From: Citrus sinensis
Lineage: Eukaryota > Streptophyta > Magnoliopsida > Sapindales > Rutaceae
DNA length: 64,000 bases
Assembly: GCF_022201045.2 (NCBI RefSeq)
Contig: NC_068556.1
Coordinates: forward strand, 20,751,501 to 20,815,500
Direction of reading: 5' to 3'
Both the position numbers and the translations under genes were made by a program. Below are positions 34,005 to 45,817 of this stretch, one piece after another. Under the pieces are notes generated by a model. It made no database searches and was not told the origin of the DNA. It was given only the letters and a program-made list of their open reading frames with translations. Position 1 is the first letter of the stretch. Every line of letters begins with the position of its first letter.

Positions 34005-34885
34005 ATTGACCTCCGAATTTGGCGATGGCTGAAAGTTTAATTTATTGCTTGAGAATTAGCCTTCGTGACATTAAAATTTAGGGAGCGTCTAAGTTATAAT
34101 AATTGTAACATACATTTCTCATGTGAATCACATAAAATTATAGGACTCATAATTTGTGTGGTTCACATGAAGAATGTATGTTACAATTATTGTAACTTAG
34201 CATTTGCCTAAAATTTATAGTAATAGCTAAAACTTGAGTTTGAGGAGGAAATTCCGAATATTAAAATATGAAGAAAATAAAGAGTCATTCTTGAATTCCG
34301 TTTGGTATAATTTTTTAAGTAGAGCTTTAGTTAATAGAGTTTTTTATTATAAAAATTTTAGTTGTTTGGTTCTCAATAAAAGTTTTTATTAAAAATTTAG
34401 GAAATTATTTTAATAAACAAGTTTTTTAAAATTATATTATAAAAAATAAAATAAGATTTTTAAATAATTAGAGGATATTTTATATATTTTAACATTTTAA
34501 AAAAAGTTTTTCAACCTCTATTCCATAAAAGTTTAAAATTTGAGCTTTTACTAGTAGAGATAACATATCTTATTTAAGGTTCAAAATCTTTATTAAAAAA
34601 ATAACCAAACAAGAAAAAAAAACTATGATAAGAGCTTATAAGATTAAATAAACACTTATACATATTAAATAAGTCATATCAAATATGTATTTATACATGA
34701 AACTAATTGTGTGGAAAAGCTAAACCTCCGAATTTGTCAATGGCTGAAAGTCTGATTTATTGCTCAAGAATTAGCCTTTGTGACATTAAAATTTATAGTA
34801 ATAGCTAAACCTTGAGTTTGAGGAGAAAATTCTGAATACTAAAATATGAAGAAAATAAAGAATCCTTCTTATACAGGAAACTAAT
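34005..34885. repeat. Diverged tandem duplication between ELIP copies, first unit split by insertions
   Basis: Unit A starts near 34010 and unit B near 34730. Both share CCTCCGAATTTG, ATGGCTGAAAGT, GAGAATTAGCC, GTGACATTAAAATTTA, TAGTAATAGCTAAA and AATATGAAGAAAATAAAGA. After CATTCTT/CCTTCTT, unit B runs straight on to ATACAGGAAACTAATTGTG; in unit A the matching ATACATGAAACTAATTGTG comes only at about 34693. So unit A carries two insertions relative to unit B: a 129-bp MITE, and about 400 bases of AT-rich DNA (about 34293-34690) with GTTTGGT / ACCAAAC ends inside it. Confidence 0.75.
34081..34209. mobile_element. 129-bp MITE with 8-bp target duplication
   Basis: The element is nearly a complete inverted repeat: CTAAGTTATAATAATTGTAA and CATACATTTCTCATGTGAA in the left half are mirrored by CATACATTCTTCATGTGAA and CTAAGTTACAATAATTGTAA in the inverted right half. 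The direct repeat AAAATTTA stands on both sides (34073-34080, 34210-34217). The neighbouring unit B at about 34777-34784 has a single AAAATTTA with no insert, which confirms the borders. The 8-bp duplication points to a hAT-type MITE. Confidence 0.88.
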
Positions 34886-36079
34886 TGTGAGGAAAAGCTT
34901 TTGCTTAGGGATGACAAGAAAATTGGGATCTAGTTTGCATCCACAGAGATCGGAATCTGCATAATAAAAAATGTGAATCAAGATGTGGATATTGAGGATG
35001 GATAACTAGGTATTCAGATCTGCATATTTTTTAAAAATTTAATTAAATAAAAAATAAGACATATATAAGAAAATATAAGCCCTAAGTTAAAAACACATCA
35101 CACATAAATAGGATAACACACCCAAGTATGCATAAACATTATCTTATATTATTTTAGATTTGTTCAGTACTTTATATTATTTTAAATTTGTCATTTGTGG
35201 TGCTATTAACTTGGATTGTTATTAATATTTATTCTAGATTTGTTTAGTATTGAATGATTATTATTATTTTTTTATTTTTTATATTGGTAAAATGTTATAG
35301 TTTTGTAAATAAATGTTTTAAATGTGCGGATCCACATATCAAGAATATTCGCTTAGAATCTGTATAAATTTACCAACTTCTGAATTCTGAAAAATTAATG
35401 TGGATTCAGATTTGGATGCACCTACACTTCAATTTAGATTTTGTCATTCCTAAATTGATTATCTTTCGAGAATAAAATAATTTAAACAATGTCAAAGATG
35501 ATATTAATTCGATCAGGTAGATTATCAAGGCTTGATTTTCATTTATTTATAAAATTATCACTGTATTTAACATGACATAAATGATTTAAGAGATTTTACC
35601 AATCGAATTAATTGACACTCATTTGTAACCAGAATATATAGTTACGATGAATTGAATTGTTATTCTTGGTTTTGGATAAATCGGAACATCCAGTTATATT
35701 CGAATGAAATTAATTAGAAATTAAAATTACATATAATATAAAATTGAATCCGAATAAATATACGGGAGGGAGGTGAAACTCATCGACTTGCAGGCGCCAT
35801 GCACCTCGAAAGCACGGAATAACTTTTGCCAAGTTGATCGCTACAGACTGCAAAAAAAAAAAAACACAAGCAAACAAGCTACGTAGCTGCTAGCTAGCTA
35901 AAGGAAGAAACAAACACTTAGTGTCAAATTTTGTTTCCGTGTTCAAGTTAGGACCAGCTATGAGCATGTGGCGACATAAGATGAGATGACTAGAATGACC
36001 TAGTCGTAGTCGTGGCCTAACTCGAAACCTAGGAACAACGTTGGCCTCAGATTCACAAGATCCCCATCTGGTGAGTGTA
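34886..36079. other. AT-rich spacer before ELIP copy 2
   Basis: About 1.2 kb of mostly AT-rich DNA with no open frame of note. The last 250 bases are distal promoter of ELIP copy 2, with a short A run at 35851-35862. Confidence 0.5.
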
Positions 36080-36227
36080 ACCAGGCCACGTCCCAAGCTC
36101 CATCACCTATGTGGACCAGCGAAGTCACGTGAACGAAGTAGCTTTTGGCGAAAGATCTAGACTACGTGGAACCTAAATATCCATCACTCTCTTCCCCTCC
36201 CCCACACTTTATTACTTACTATAAATA
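36080..36227 (+). promoter_or_regulatory. Light/stress promoter block of ELIP copy 2
   Basis: Aligned with the block upstream of copy 1: GGCCACGTC near 36084, G-box CACGTG at 36126-36131 in the same GTGAACGAA context, AAAGATCTAGACTACGTGGA with ACGTGG at 36164-36169, then AAATATCCATCACTCTCTTC. The TATA box TATAAATA at 36220-36227 is followed by ACCATGCAA, as in copy 1. Spacing between elements is preserved to within a few bases, while the flanks differ. Confidence 0.75.
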
Positions 36228-36333
36228 CCATGCAACGTATGCTCTTACTGATCATCAAAATTGCAAGTAAGGAGCCCATTAACCTAAAAACTCCCAGTTG
36301 CTAAATTATTCCTCCGTTGCATAATCTACAAAA

Positions 36334-36988
36334 ATGGCTGCTTCACTCGCCACTCAATCTATGCTTGGAAGCTCTGTCGTCGCAGCTCGTGTTACCGGCA
36401 CCAGGAAATCTGGGGTGTACCAATTTTCCTCTGTTAAGTACTTACCTGGTACTCTGCAGAGAAATGTTAGCTTATCAGTGCGCTGCATGGCTAAGGTAAG
36501 TAAAGGCTAGAGTTCTGCTTTATATTTACTTTTTACTTTTGCTTGAGAACTAGAGACTTTACACTAATTGCATGGGTGCAATAACAATTTTGTAGAATGA
36601 GCAGCAGAAGGATCAATCAACTCAGCCACCAAAGCTACCGCGTATAAGCACGAAGTTCTCTGACGTGTTTGCGTTCAGCGGGCCGGCACCGGAGAGGATA
36701 AACGGGAGGCTCGCGATGATTGGGTTCGTGGCTGCATTGGCGGTGGAGCTATCCAAGGGTCAGGATGTGTTTGCCCAGTTATCAGACGGTGGAGTTGCCT
36801 GGTTCTTGGGGACCAGTGTTCTGCTTTCGGTTGCGTCCCTGGTTCCTTTGTTTAAAGGTGTCAGCGTGGAGTCTAAATCGGATGGGTTCATGACTTCGGA
36901 TGCTGAGTTGTGGAATGGGAGGTTCGCTATGATGGGTCTTGTTGCTTTGGCTGTCACTGAGTTTGTTAAAGGCAGTACCCTTGTTTAG
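36334..36988 (+). CDS. ELIP: Early light-induced protein, chloroplastic (ELIP copy 2)
   Basis: Two exons, 36334-36495 and 36596-36988, giving 184 residues. It has the same layout as copy 1: a transit peptide, a shorter linker without the Gln run, and three chlorophyll-binding helices with ERINGRLAM and ELWNGRFAM. From the word GTGTTTGCG to the stop the nucleotide sequence is nearly identical to copy 1, including a stretch of about 95 bases with no difference. Exon 1, the linker and the intron are clearly more diverged. Function as for copy 1, by family. The start ATG fits the [10 protein letters not shown] transit peptide start shared by both. Confidence 0.97.
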
Positions 36989-37852
36989 TTAAGTCCAATT
37001 TTCCAGTGATATGCGGACTGCGGAGTCTTGAAATGATAACAAGACCCTATCCTTAATACTTGAAGCGCACGTCATGTTTCTTCCGTGGCTAATTATTGTG
37101 TATGAATTATGGTGGTGTTGTATGTAAATCTCTGTTTTCCCATGCCAATTCTCTAAATAAATCACCCTTTTCCGTTTTGAAATTGGAATATATGCACTTT
37201 TTAGTTTTTAGGGTTTGGGCCAAATGCTGGTTAACAAATTATTTTTGCATTAGTTGACTAAAAATATAAAATAATAAAAATAAATCAAGCAGCTATATTA
37301 TATTACGTTAGTTTATATAATTTCAAAAATTACTTAAAATTAAATTTCTTTTTATCTCCATTAAAATTTACATTTTAATCAAATATTCACCATGCATCCT
37401 GATGGTGCCATTATGAATAAAAGACAAGCAAATCTGGACTTGTAAATTCGGAGATACAAGAAAAAAATTTAACATTCTCTAATTTTAGATCAAATATTAA
37501 TATGTTGAATCGCCCTAAATTGAGTCCAATAATGCTAAAGTCAAAGGTTGGCAGGTGGCTTATGGCTCCCTTTCGTTGCAATTTGATATTTTGGGAATGA
37601 GTTCTATCAAATCTGTTCAAGAAAGAACATGTATGCAAGTGACATGACATTTAAATTGGACAACTGAAGCTCAACCTACGGGCCCATATTGAAGCCTCTT
37701 AAAGAAGAGATCGTGCTTCACAAGCATCAATGGAACAAAAAATGTGAAAGATCAGTCCATGATGATAATGCGATAGAAAGGTAGAATTTTTTATAACCAG
37801 CATAGACACGTGAATTGAATTTTTTTTTTTTACCTTTTTTGATCAGGGGTGA
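36989..37852. other. Spacer between ELIP copy 2 and the ELIP pseudogene
   Basis: 3' untranslated region of copy 2 and then AT-rich DNA. No promoter block like those of copies 1 and 2 precedes the third copy, and no gene is seen. Confidence 0.55.
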
Positions 37853-38406
37853 ACCAATTTTCCCCTGTTCAGTACATTCCCAGTAATCTGCGTAGAAATG
37901 TTAACTTTTGAGCGCGTTGCCTAGCTGAGGTAGTCAAGTAACGATACCTTTTTAAAAAAAAAAAAAAAAAAAAAATTCTCTGCGGTTTATAACTTGTTTT
38001 GCTTGACAAACAATTAACTGAACTGCATGGTTGAAATAATAATTTTGTAGGATGAGAAGCCTCAGCCACCAAAGCAGCCGGGGACGAGCACGAAGTTCCC
38101 ACACGTTTTGGCTTTCAGTGGGAGGCTTGCGATGATTGGGTTTGTGGCTGTACAGGCAGTGGAACTATATCCAAGGGTCAGGACGTGTTCACCCAGATAT
38201 CAGACGGTGGGATAGCGTATTTCCTGGGGACCAGTGTTTTGCTCTCGCTTGCGCTTCTGGTTCTTTTGCCTAAAGGTGTCAGTGTAGAGTCGAAATCGGA
38301 TGCGTTAGTGACTTCGGATGCTGAGTTGATGAATGGAAGGCTGGCTGTGTTGGGTCTTGTTGCCTTCGCTTTCACCGAGTATGTCAAGGGCGGTAGCCTT
38401 GTTTAA
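37853..38406 (+). pseudogene. Broken ELIP copy 3
   Basis: A piece of exon 1 (about 37853-37928) matches the end of the transit peptide region (QFSPVQYIP..LRRNVNF) but has no start and carries a TGA. Intron and exon 2 (from 38051) follow. In exon 2 a 24-base in-frame gap removes the residues before GRLAMIG, including the ERIN chlorophyll-binding motif, and two extra bases in the word CTATATCC (38165-38172) shift the frame. Downstream, 38185-38406 still reads as helices II and III ([31 protein letters not shown]). No light-response block is seen upstream. Clearly nonfunctional as an ELIP, although the C-terminal frame stays open. Confidence 0.9.
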
Positions 38407-39591
38407 GTCAAGTCTTGTACGTCTTGTAGAACTGTGTTTTTGCTAATACATAGTTTATATGGAAGATTGAAATAAAGAACGCGCGTTGTTAAATACCATG
38501 CTTCTTTGTGGCTATTTGATTTTATTGTACACAAGTCTCTGATCTCCAAACTAAGGTGGCGTTTGTTTTTTAACTTAATGACTTAAAGTGACTTAATTTA
38601 ATTAATTAAGTTAATTAGAGGTGTTTGTTTTTATAACTTAATAAGACTTTTTAGATAATTTTGACTTAATAAAATAAACTAATTTTTTTGGTTTTTTACT
38701 TAATGAAGACATTTGAATTAAATCAATTACTTTCTAATATCAAAAATATTCCTGCTTTATTTTTCATGTCTATCCCAAAACTCACTCATAGACATTTACC
38801 TCACATAATAATCTCATCATTATTTTTTTATCTGTCATGAAATCCCTCCTCACTTTAGTATCAACTCGTCAAGTACTGAAATTTTGTAAGAATATGCTTT
38901 TCGAATTTGCTAATACTAACTGAAAGAAACTAACCTCCCTTTGCCTCTAAATCTTATGAAAAATTCAGATAATAATTTCTTCAAATCAATATCCAAACAC
39001 CCTACCTCTTTATCTAACTGAGGATCCTGAGACCTGAACCTGGCATCGCCTTCACCGTCAATGAAACAGCATCTAAACAGAAAAATCAGGGAGCGTTCTG
39101 GCACAATCTGATATCTCTAAATTTATTCGTTCATTCATTCACGATGCTTTTTGATCATCTAACAATCAATTCCTCATCCACCATACACCAGCTAATTACA
39201 GAGTCAACGTCCATCTTAATGAATCCAATCTCTTGCATCATATCCATGATTTTCCAATTCAAAGCACTTGAAAAATCAGAGTCCATCGAATAGCGAGGTC
39301 TTCCAAAGATACAAATTTATAAGTGGGGGTCTCCAATACAGCGAGGATGCAAAAGACTCGGTACAGGATGAAAATTACCAAGTAAAATAATTTTTTGATT
39401 TTTATATTACTAAGGTAGAATTGAGCGTGCTCTCTTATTCATTACATTGTATGTCGATCTTGTATCTATGACAAAATGGCCTCTACAGTGTCTTAAACAT
39501 ATTGACAGAAAAGAATGAGAAGAATACATTTTTTAAACATGTAATCTATTTACATATTCACCATGCATCATGAACATCCGGAATCATGCAG
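38407..39591. other. Spacer between the ELIP pseudogene and dymeclin
   Basis: About 1.2 kb. 38562-38660 contains two similar stretches that begin GGCGTTTGTTTTTT and GGTGTTTGTTTTTA, each followed by AACTTAAT, which look like the end of a hAT-type MITE; I could not find its other end. The last 100 bases would be the dymeclin 3' untranslated region. No gene. Confidence 0.45.
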
Positions 39592-42500
39592 CTATGGATC
39601 AATATTAACTCTTTGCTCATTCAACTCCCCATTTTGATGTTTGTTGGGTTCCCCATCGTCATTACTCTCCTCCTGCAGTCAAGTGAACAATGATAGTCAT
39701 GATGAGTAAAAACAAGACAAATTAGAGTTTGTACATTCTGGAGATGCATGAAAAATTAATAAGCTCATACTAAAAATGGAAGCTCCAACTTTAGATCAAA
39801 CAGTAATACCATAACAGATTCAGAAGAGATCACAACACTTACTTTTACAGGCAAATCCACTGGGAACAAATTTATCGCACTGGGATTAAAGCTGAACCCA
39901 CTGAATGAAGTTAAACAAGAAAGACAAGATATCAGTGACATATAAGAAGTAGCATGCAAAAATTAAAGAGAAATTTTAAGGATTAAAAAGTGACTAAAAC
40001 GTTGGATCATGGTTAACCATGAAACCAAATTGCTAGGAAAAGTCAAACCAAATAATCACATCAAATATTTGGACCCTATCAGTCTTTTCCTAAGGACAAT
40101 TTGCCTAAGTGTGGTTATCTGGTTAGTAAGAGAGAATGGAGTAGGAAAAATACCAGCGTGATAGAACCAGTTGCCAAACATATGGAATAAAGAACTCCTC
40201 TGGATGACTCTCTTGTTCATATGAGAAATATAATCGAGTAAACATCTGTCATAAAAGGATCCAGATTTCGTAAAATAAAAAGGGGAAGAATCATCTGGAT
40301 AAAAGTCCCAAGTTTAAACAATAACATCCAAAAGCGATCGGCTTTCACCTTTAAACCATCGCCTCGCCAAGATCTACAATTGATAATTATGGACTGCAGG
40401 ACCTTTTCCACAGACCATTCACCGTCCACTCTTTGTGCATCAAGCCGACTATTGAAAAAGTCCAACACCTATAAAAGCCAATGCAGTCATCCAATTTGGT
40501 CGCAGCGAGAAAGAGTAAAAGAGTGTAAAGAATAGAATTTAGACACTCAGAAGCCTTATAGATAGGCACTACAACCGCTACCGATCCTTGTGATATGCCA
40601 AATCCAAATACTTAATATAAGAGAGAATATACAAGTTTTGACATAGAAACCATCTGCTTACCGTGTATATATTTTCTAGCAGCTCATTGAATCGAGGATG
40701 ACTCTTGAAAGGCTGAAAAACCTCCTCCCTGTGCAATATTGCATATACAACCTGCTAAGAACATTTAGTTAAGAATAATGACAATGTGAAATCTGCCAAA
40801 TGGCTTATGATTGTTAGGGGAAAAAAAAAAAGGGACAAAACCTTGTCTCGTGACTTAAATGGAAACTGATACCTCTGGATTTCGCGGCAGGGCATAAGTC
40901 AAAATTGCATTTAATATTTCAAGGACAATTCTCAGGAAATCCGTGTAAATGTGCAATTCTGCTGACTGCAGCAAAAATAATCTAGTTTAGCAAAAGAAAA
41001 AGAAAATATAAGATACGATAACATTGGAACAGCAAAAAATTTTTAAGTTATTAATGCCATATATACAAGGATGAAAAGGATCAGAATGACTACCATATCT
41101 TCTGCAAAGCTGTCTTGTTCTGTTAAGTTGCCTTTCTTGTCATCTCTTCGATCTGCTATTTTGTTGTACCTGAAGTTGATAAATTCGGAAAAACAATATA
41201 TAGATCATGCATTATTTTAAGAAACAAAAGTCTGCTTGAAAATTTTCAAATTAACACAGCAGAAACAAGAGAGAACGGGGGGACATACTTTCGTGAGAGC
41301 ATATAAAAAAGGCTGACCAATCTCTGTGATGCATATGCACTCAAACGGTGGACATGAGGTGCCATGTTTGCCAAAGTTGCAAGACAGGTTGTATGGAGGT
41401 AGACATCCTGTTATAATTTAACATGTAAAAGGCTTTAGTAGGACGAAACTTGCATAATGAACAGAGTATAAACATCTACCATATGTCTATCCATCAATCT
41501 AGAAACTTACAAAACATGTCAAAATGGTGACTACCACAGGGAAATATCAAGTGTTTTGAGCATAAAATATGATATAGTAATGATAAGAATACAAGTCTCT
41601 ACCAGCATAACAAGATTTAATCAGCGTACAACATACAACGGATCCTCAGTATTAAGGATTTTAATGGGGTTTTGGGTGAATTAAGGGAATCCAGTTCATT
41701 TATAGTGACATATGGACCGAATCTAGAATGATAGCATTGATTCCTCATACAAAATTATGATCTGACCAAGCATTGCCTAACAGATGGAAAGCACATTTTA
41801 TCCATATACAGAAAACTAGTTTGAAAAACTGTAAGACATCTCAGCTCCTTTAATTGCCCACTTCCCATGCTCATCATAAGGTTATGTCTTTCAAGCCTTC
41901 ACGTTTTTGTCATTCCATTGATTAAAATACAACAATAGGTTTTCTTGCACTAAATTCTAGCTTTCTTCATAGTATAAAAACAGTACAGTTAGCCCCAATA
42001 ATATGTGAAAGCTAGCATTTGCTTTCACAATGTCAAATTAGCAATCACCTCGTTTCTATCTTGCCACAGTCCTAGGATAGGAATTCTATACAATTTTCAA
42101 GGAGCACCAAGATCAACAGACACACCAATTGATTTATAAGAATCTGACCTGACATGTATAAAAAAAGAAAGGTACTTAAACTGCCATAAAGTCTATCAGA
42201 AGCATTAGGTGGTCACTTTTTATACGATAACATTGACATAAATGATATTTTAATCAAGCAATCAGCTGTAACACTCTCAACTAACATTCAAAGAAAACTT
42301 AACAAGTAGTAAACTTTCAAGTCATACCCGCAGCTTGGATAGGTTATACTTCACAGTCCTTATCAAGATAATGACCAATAGAGATCCAAGAGATGTCTGA
42401 TGAAGGAGGTGCTCTTTGTACCATGGAACACTGGGAAGAATCTATACAAAATACCAAATATGTCAACACAATCCTTAAGTAATCCAGTCAATGGTTGGCC

Positions 42501-45500
42501 ACTAGAGCAGATCCTTACCATTTTGTGAATGCTTGCATTGAAAGAAGAATCCTGACTAAGTATGAGAAGGATAATCAGCAACATGTATATTTGATTAGGA
42601 GTCTTCTTTGAAGCATTGTATAATGTTTCCAAAATTGGCATCAACTGTCGATTCCATAGTAAAATAGAATAATATTAGGATGAGCAGCAGCAAGCTCATA
42701 TAACTAAGACTTGATTAATAACTTATTACAGCCCAAAAATAAATTAAAAATAGAATAAAATAAAAAATAAGGTAAGGGAAAATATCTCATATAACTAAGC
42801 TGCACTCAAAAAGCAGCATGATATTGAGATATGGCCCTTGAGATGACAGTGTAAGGCTTCCTTTTTTTGTGCTATGTGGAGGGGCTAAGAAATAAAATGA
42901 TTGTATTCAGAAAGAAGACTTCTGCGAATATAAAGAAGCAATGTTCTGTTGTTTCATACCAGTGTATCCAGATCAGTTCGCACCAAAACATACTCCAAAA
43001 AGCCAGAGTTCCCTTGCACCAATGAGTAAAGCAATAGAACTGCAGTCTCATCAGCCAAGTACCTGCAGAGCAAACATTCATGTGAGATAAAACTGATGAA
43101 GGGGAACAAGTAATTACAACTTAATGATGATGAAGAAATAGAGTCATCAGTGGTATGCCATTGCTTTCAGATTCACCAAAGAATTATTGCTCACGAAGGG
43201 CGTGGAGCCCAAGCCATTGAAAAAATACCAGCCATCCAAACTGCTGGTAACATGTGCAAAATTCAATATAACTAAATCTTAATGCGGTGCATCCTCATTA
43301 AATTTTAACCCACAGATCAAGTTTGGCGAACTGAAGCAGAAAAGTATCAATATAACCTCACAACAAAAAGATTCTAAACTCGGGAAGAGGAAAAATGGGG
43401 CACTCACATTCCAAGTGTATCAAATAGAGAAGCAAAAGGTAGCCTCACAACTGGACCACTATGTGCATTCCCCTCGAGATCCATATGACCAACTGCAAGC
43501 AGGAAATATTTACCAACAAACATACAGCGTGTCAACACAAGAAAAGAAAATGAATAAATAAGTAATGATTTACCAAACTACCTAAATACCATTCTTTAAA
43601 ATTAATATTAATGGAAAAACAAGGTCAGCCCAGACACTGCTAAGGAACTCTAGTTTAAGACTGGGGCCCCTTAAAATATTGTTGCTATGATGCTATCATA
43701 TAAATAAACACAAAAGAAAGCAGAGCTCACATTCAATATCCCTTGCATTTTCTAATGCATTGCAGTAAGGATTTACAGTAAAATGCGTGCTCGATTTGGC
43801 CAAAGAATCGGAAGTGGCACTGTCGTCGCTTCTATCTGTTATGGATTCATCATTCTCAACACATTTATGGTAATGAATGAGAACAAGTAGGACAAGGAGG
43901 CTGCAGTCAGTCAATGGATTTCTTGAGCCTTCACCATTTGAACTGACCAAATAATTAAACGGCAACAGCACAATCGTTGCTGCAGGTCAAATATATAATG
44001 TCAACCAAACTGCCTGAAAAATACATCCATTGTCTATCATCTACAAAAGAAGAATCTGCAATACATGATCAATAAGACTCCAAATGAAAACAATTTCAAT
44101 GTAGAAAACAAGCTATAAAATAACCACATACCGGCAGCAGAACCTACTCTCTGCAGAACACCAGGCTGGTTCTCCTCTGAAAATATAGAGTAAGATGAAC
44201 TGTTCACAGAGATACGAGGTCGTGTTATGTAGTTGAGTAGCAATCTGCGGACCACTGAACATACCAAAGAACTTTCCTGAAAATTTAAGTTGAACTTTAG
44301 AAATTTCAACAAGTTTGGAAATCTTGAGATAATGAACAAAAAGTCTAAATTTCATATTGTAACCTCAGTCATTGCCGCATCAATGAAAGGGTGTACATCT
44401 TTTGGTCCCAGCGATGGCACAGAAAGAAGCTGAGTCGACATTGCAACGAGCATGAAATTAAGAAGCTCCTGATGTAGGTTGTATGTATGGGGACTTGCAA
44501 AAAGAAAATTCTTACTTATAAGAATAATGGACATATATCTCAACAGCTAGAACACGCAGAGATTCAGTGATATACCTTACATCTACCAAGGCAATAAAAC
44601 TCAACACACTATGCATAACAAGATTTTCAATGTTTTGATCTGCAAACAAAAACAAAGCTTCAGGTTGATGAAACTTCATAAAGAGTGGGAAACCTTTATT
44701 AACCAAAAAGAAAATTTCCCAAAGACAAAAAACTGGAATCACAAAAGGTGGACCCCTTTCAAATGACAAGTTTTGAAGAAAATACGTTACCATTGCCAGA
44801 ACAATGCCTACAGAATTTATAATTACTATTAATTTGAGACTCAAGAACAGCCATTTCACAACCCCCTCTTGGCCACTCAAGTCAATAAGCCCTCAGGATA
44901 TTTGTGCTTTGTTTCATTCAGAGGATCAAATTAGAATTAACATTTAAAAGATAAAAGATAATTACCTAACACAAATTCCTTTGGAAGTGGTTCACTTTCG
45001 TCAAGAGACAGATGTAATTCCTCAAAATTCTCGCTCTCAGCATTTTCTATTAGGTACTTGAGAAAAACTGACGAAATGTACACTGCATTAATAGCCTTCA
45101 TAATAGCCACTGATGCAGTGCCAGAAGATGAAATACACTCTTGCAAGCACCATGTCAGGTGAATCAAAATCTTCGCAAGATGCCTAGTATAACAGTTGTT
45201 TTGTGCTGCGCAACAGTAATACAAAGAGACCAAATCTATCAATAATGTATAAAGAAAACATACAAGAAGGAATGCACATTAGTAATGTATAAAGAAAACC
45301 AAATTTTTATTGTTATTTTTGCAATTTTTTAACGTTGTAGGTATTAAACCTTAATTTCTTCTCATTTCTTTCTGTTCTCTATTTTCTTATTAACGTTGAA
45401 TTATTCTAAGTACTTTAGTTACCAAGATCAATTCAAAAATAACGAAAAATTCAAAGAATGAGCATTTCAGTTCATCAAACACAACAATAATCAATAAAAC

Positions 45501-45817
45501 CACACAAAGACGCCGCTGCTCAATGGCCTAGAAAATTCTTCGATCAAGCACTAAATTCATCAAATAAGCAAATGAAATAAACTCAATGCATTAAAAAAGT
45601 AAAAAAAAAAAAAGCTAAGTGACTGACCGAAAGCCTCGCAAGCTTGGTGGACTCGGTGAGACGGCCAGTGGAGGCTGAGCGGGAGTTCGAGAAGTTTCTG
45701 CCAGAAATCAGAGGCCAAGGGGAACGATTTCTCGCCGACAAACGTAGCAATTAAATACTCCGCCGTGTCCTGTGGCCGCGAGTCAGCAAAACGCGGCGTC
45801 GAAGGCACTCCGCCCAT
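39592..45817 (-). CDS. Dymeclin (DYM) homologue
   Basis: Eighteen coding exons: 45817-45628, 45205-44966, 44639-44576, 44493-44364, 44276-44132, 43979-43731, 43492-43408, 43062-42960, 42644-42519, 42441-42328, 41407-41289, 41169-41094, 40965-40873, 40751-40662, 40468-40349, 40245-40154, 39900-39843, 39672-39592. They sum to 2175 nt, 724 residues, with all phases consistent. The start [10 protein letters not shown] is the plant dymeclin N-terminus and suits N-myristoylation (Gly-2 after Met). Helical, Leu-rich sequence follows, with [20 protein letters not shown], then [18 protein letters not shown] and, near the end, [19 protein letters not shown]. Animal dymeclin is a peripheral Golgi-associated protein needed for Golgi organisation; mutation causes Dyggve-Melchior-Clausen dysplasia. 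The plant role is little known. An upstream in-frame codon (45832) is less likely as start. The gene is intact. Arabidopsis At1g04200 is, from memory, the match and is adjacent there to the LRR kinase At1g04210. Confidence 0.95.
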
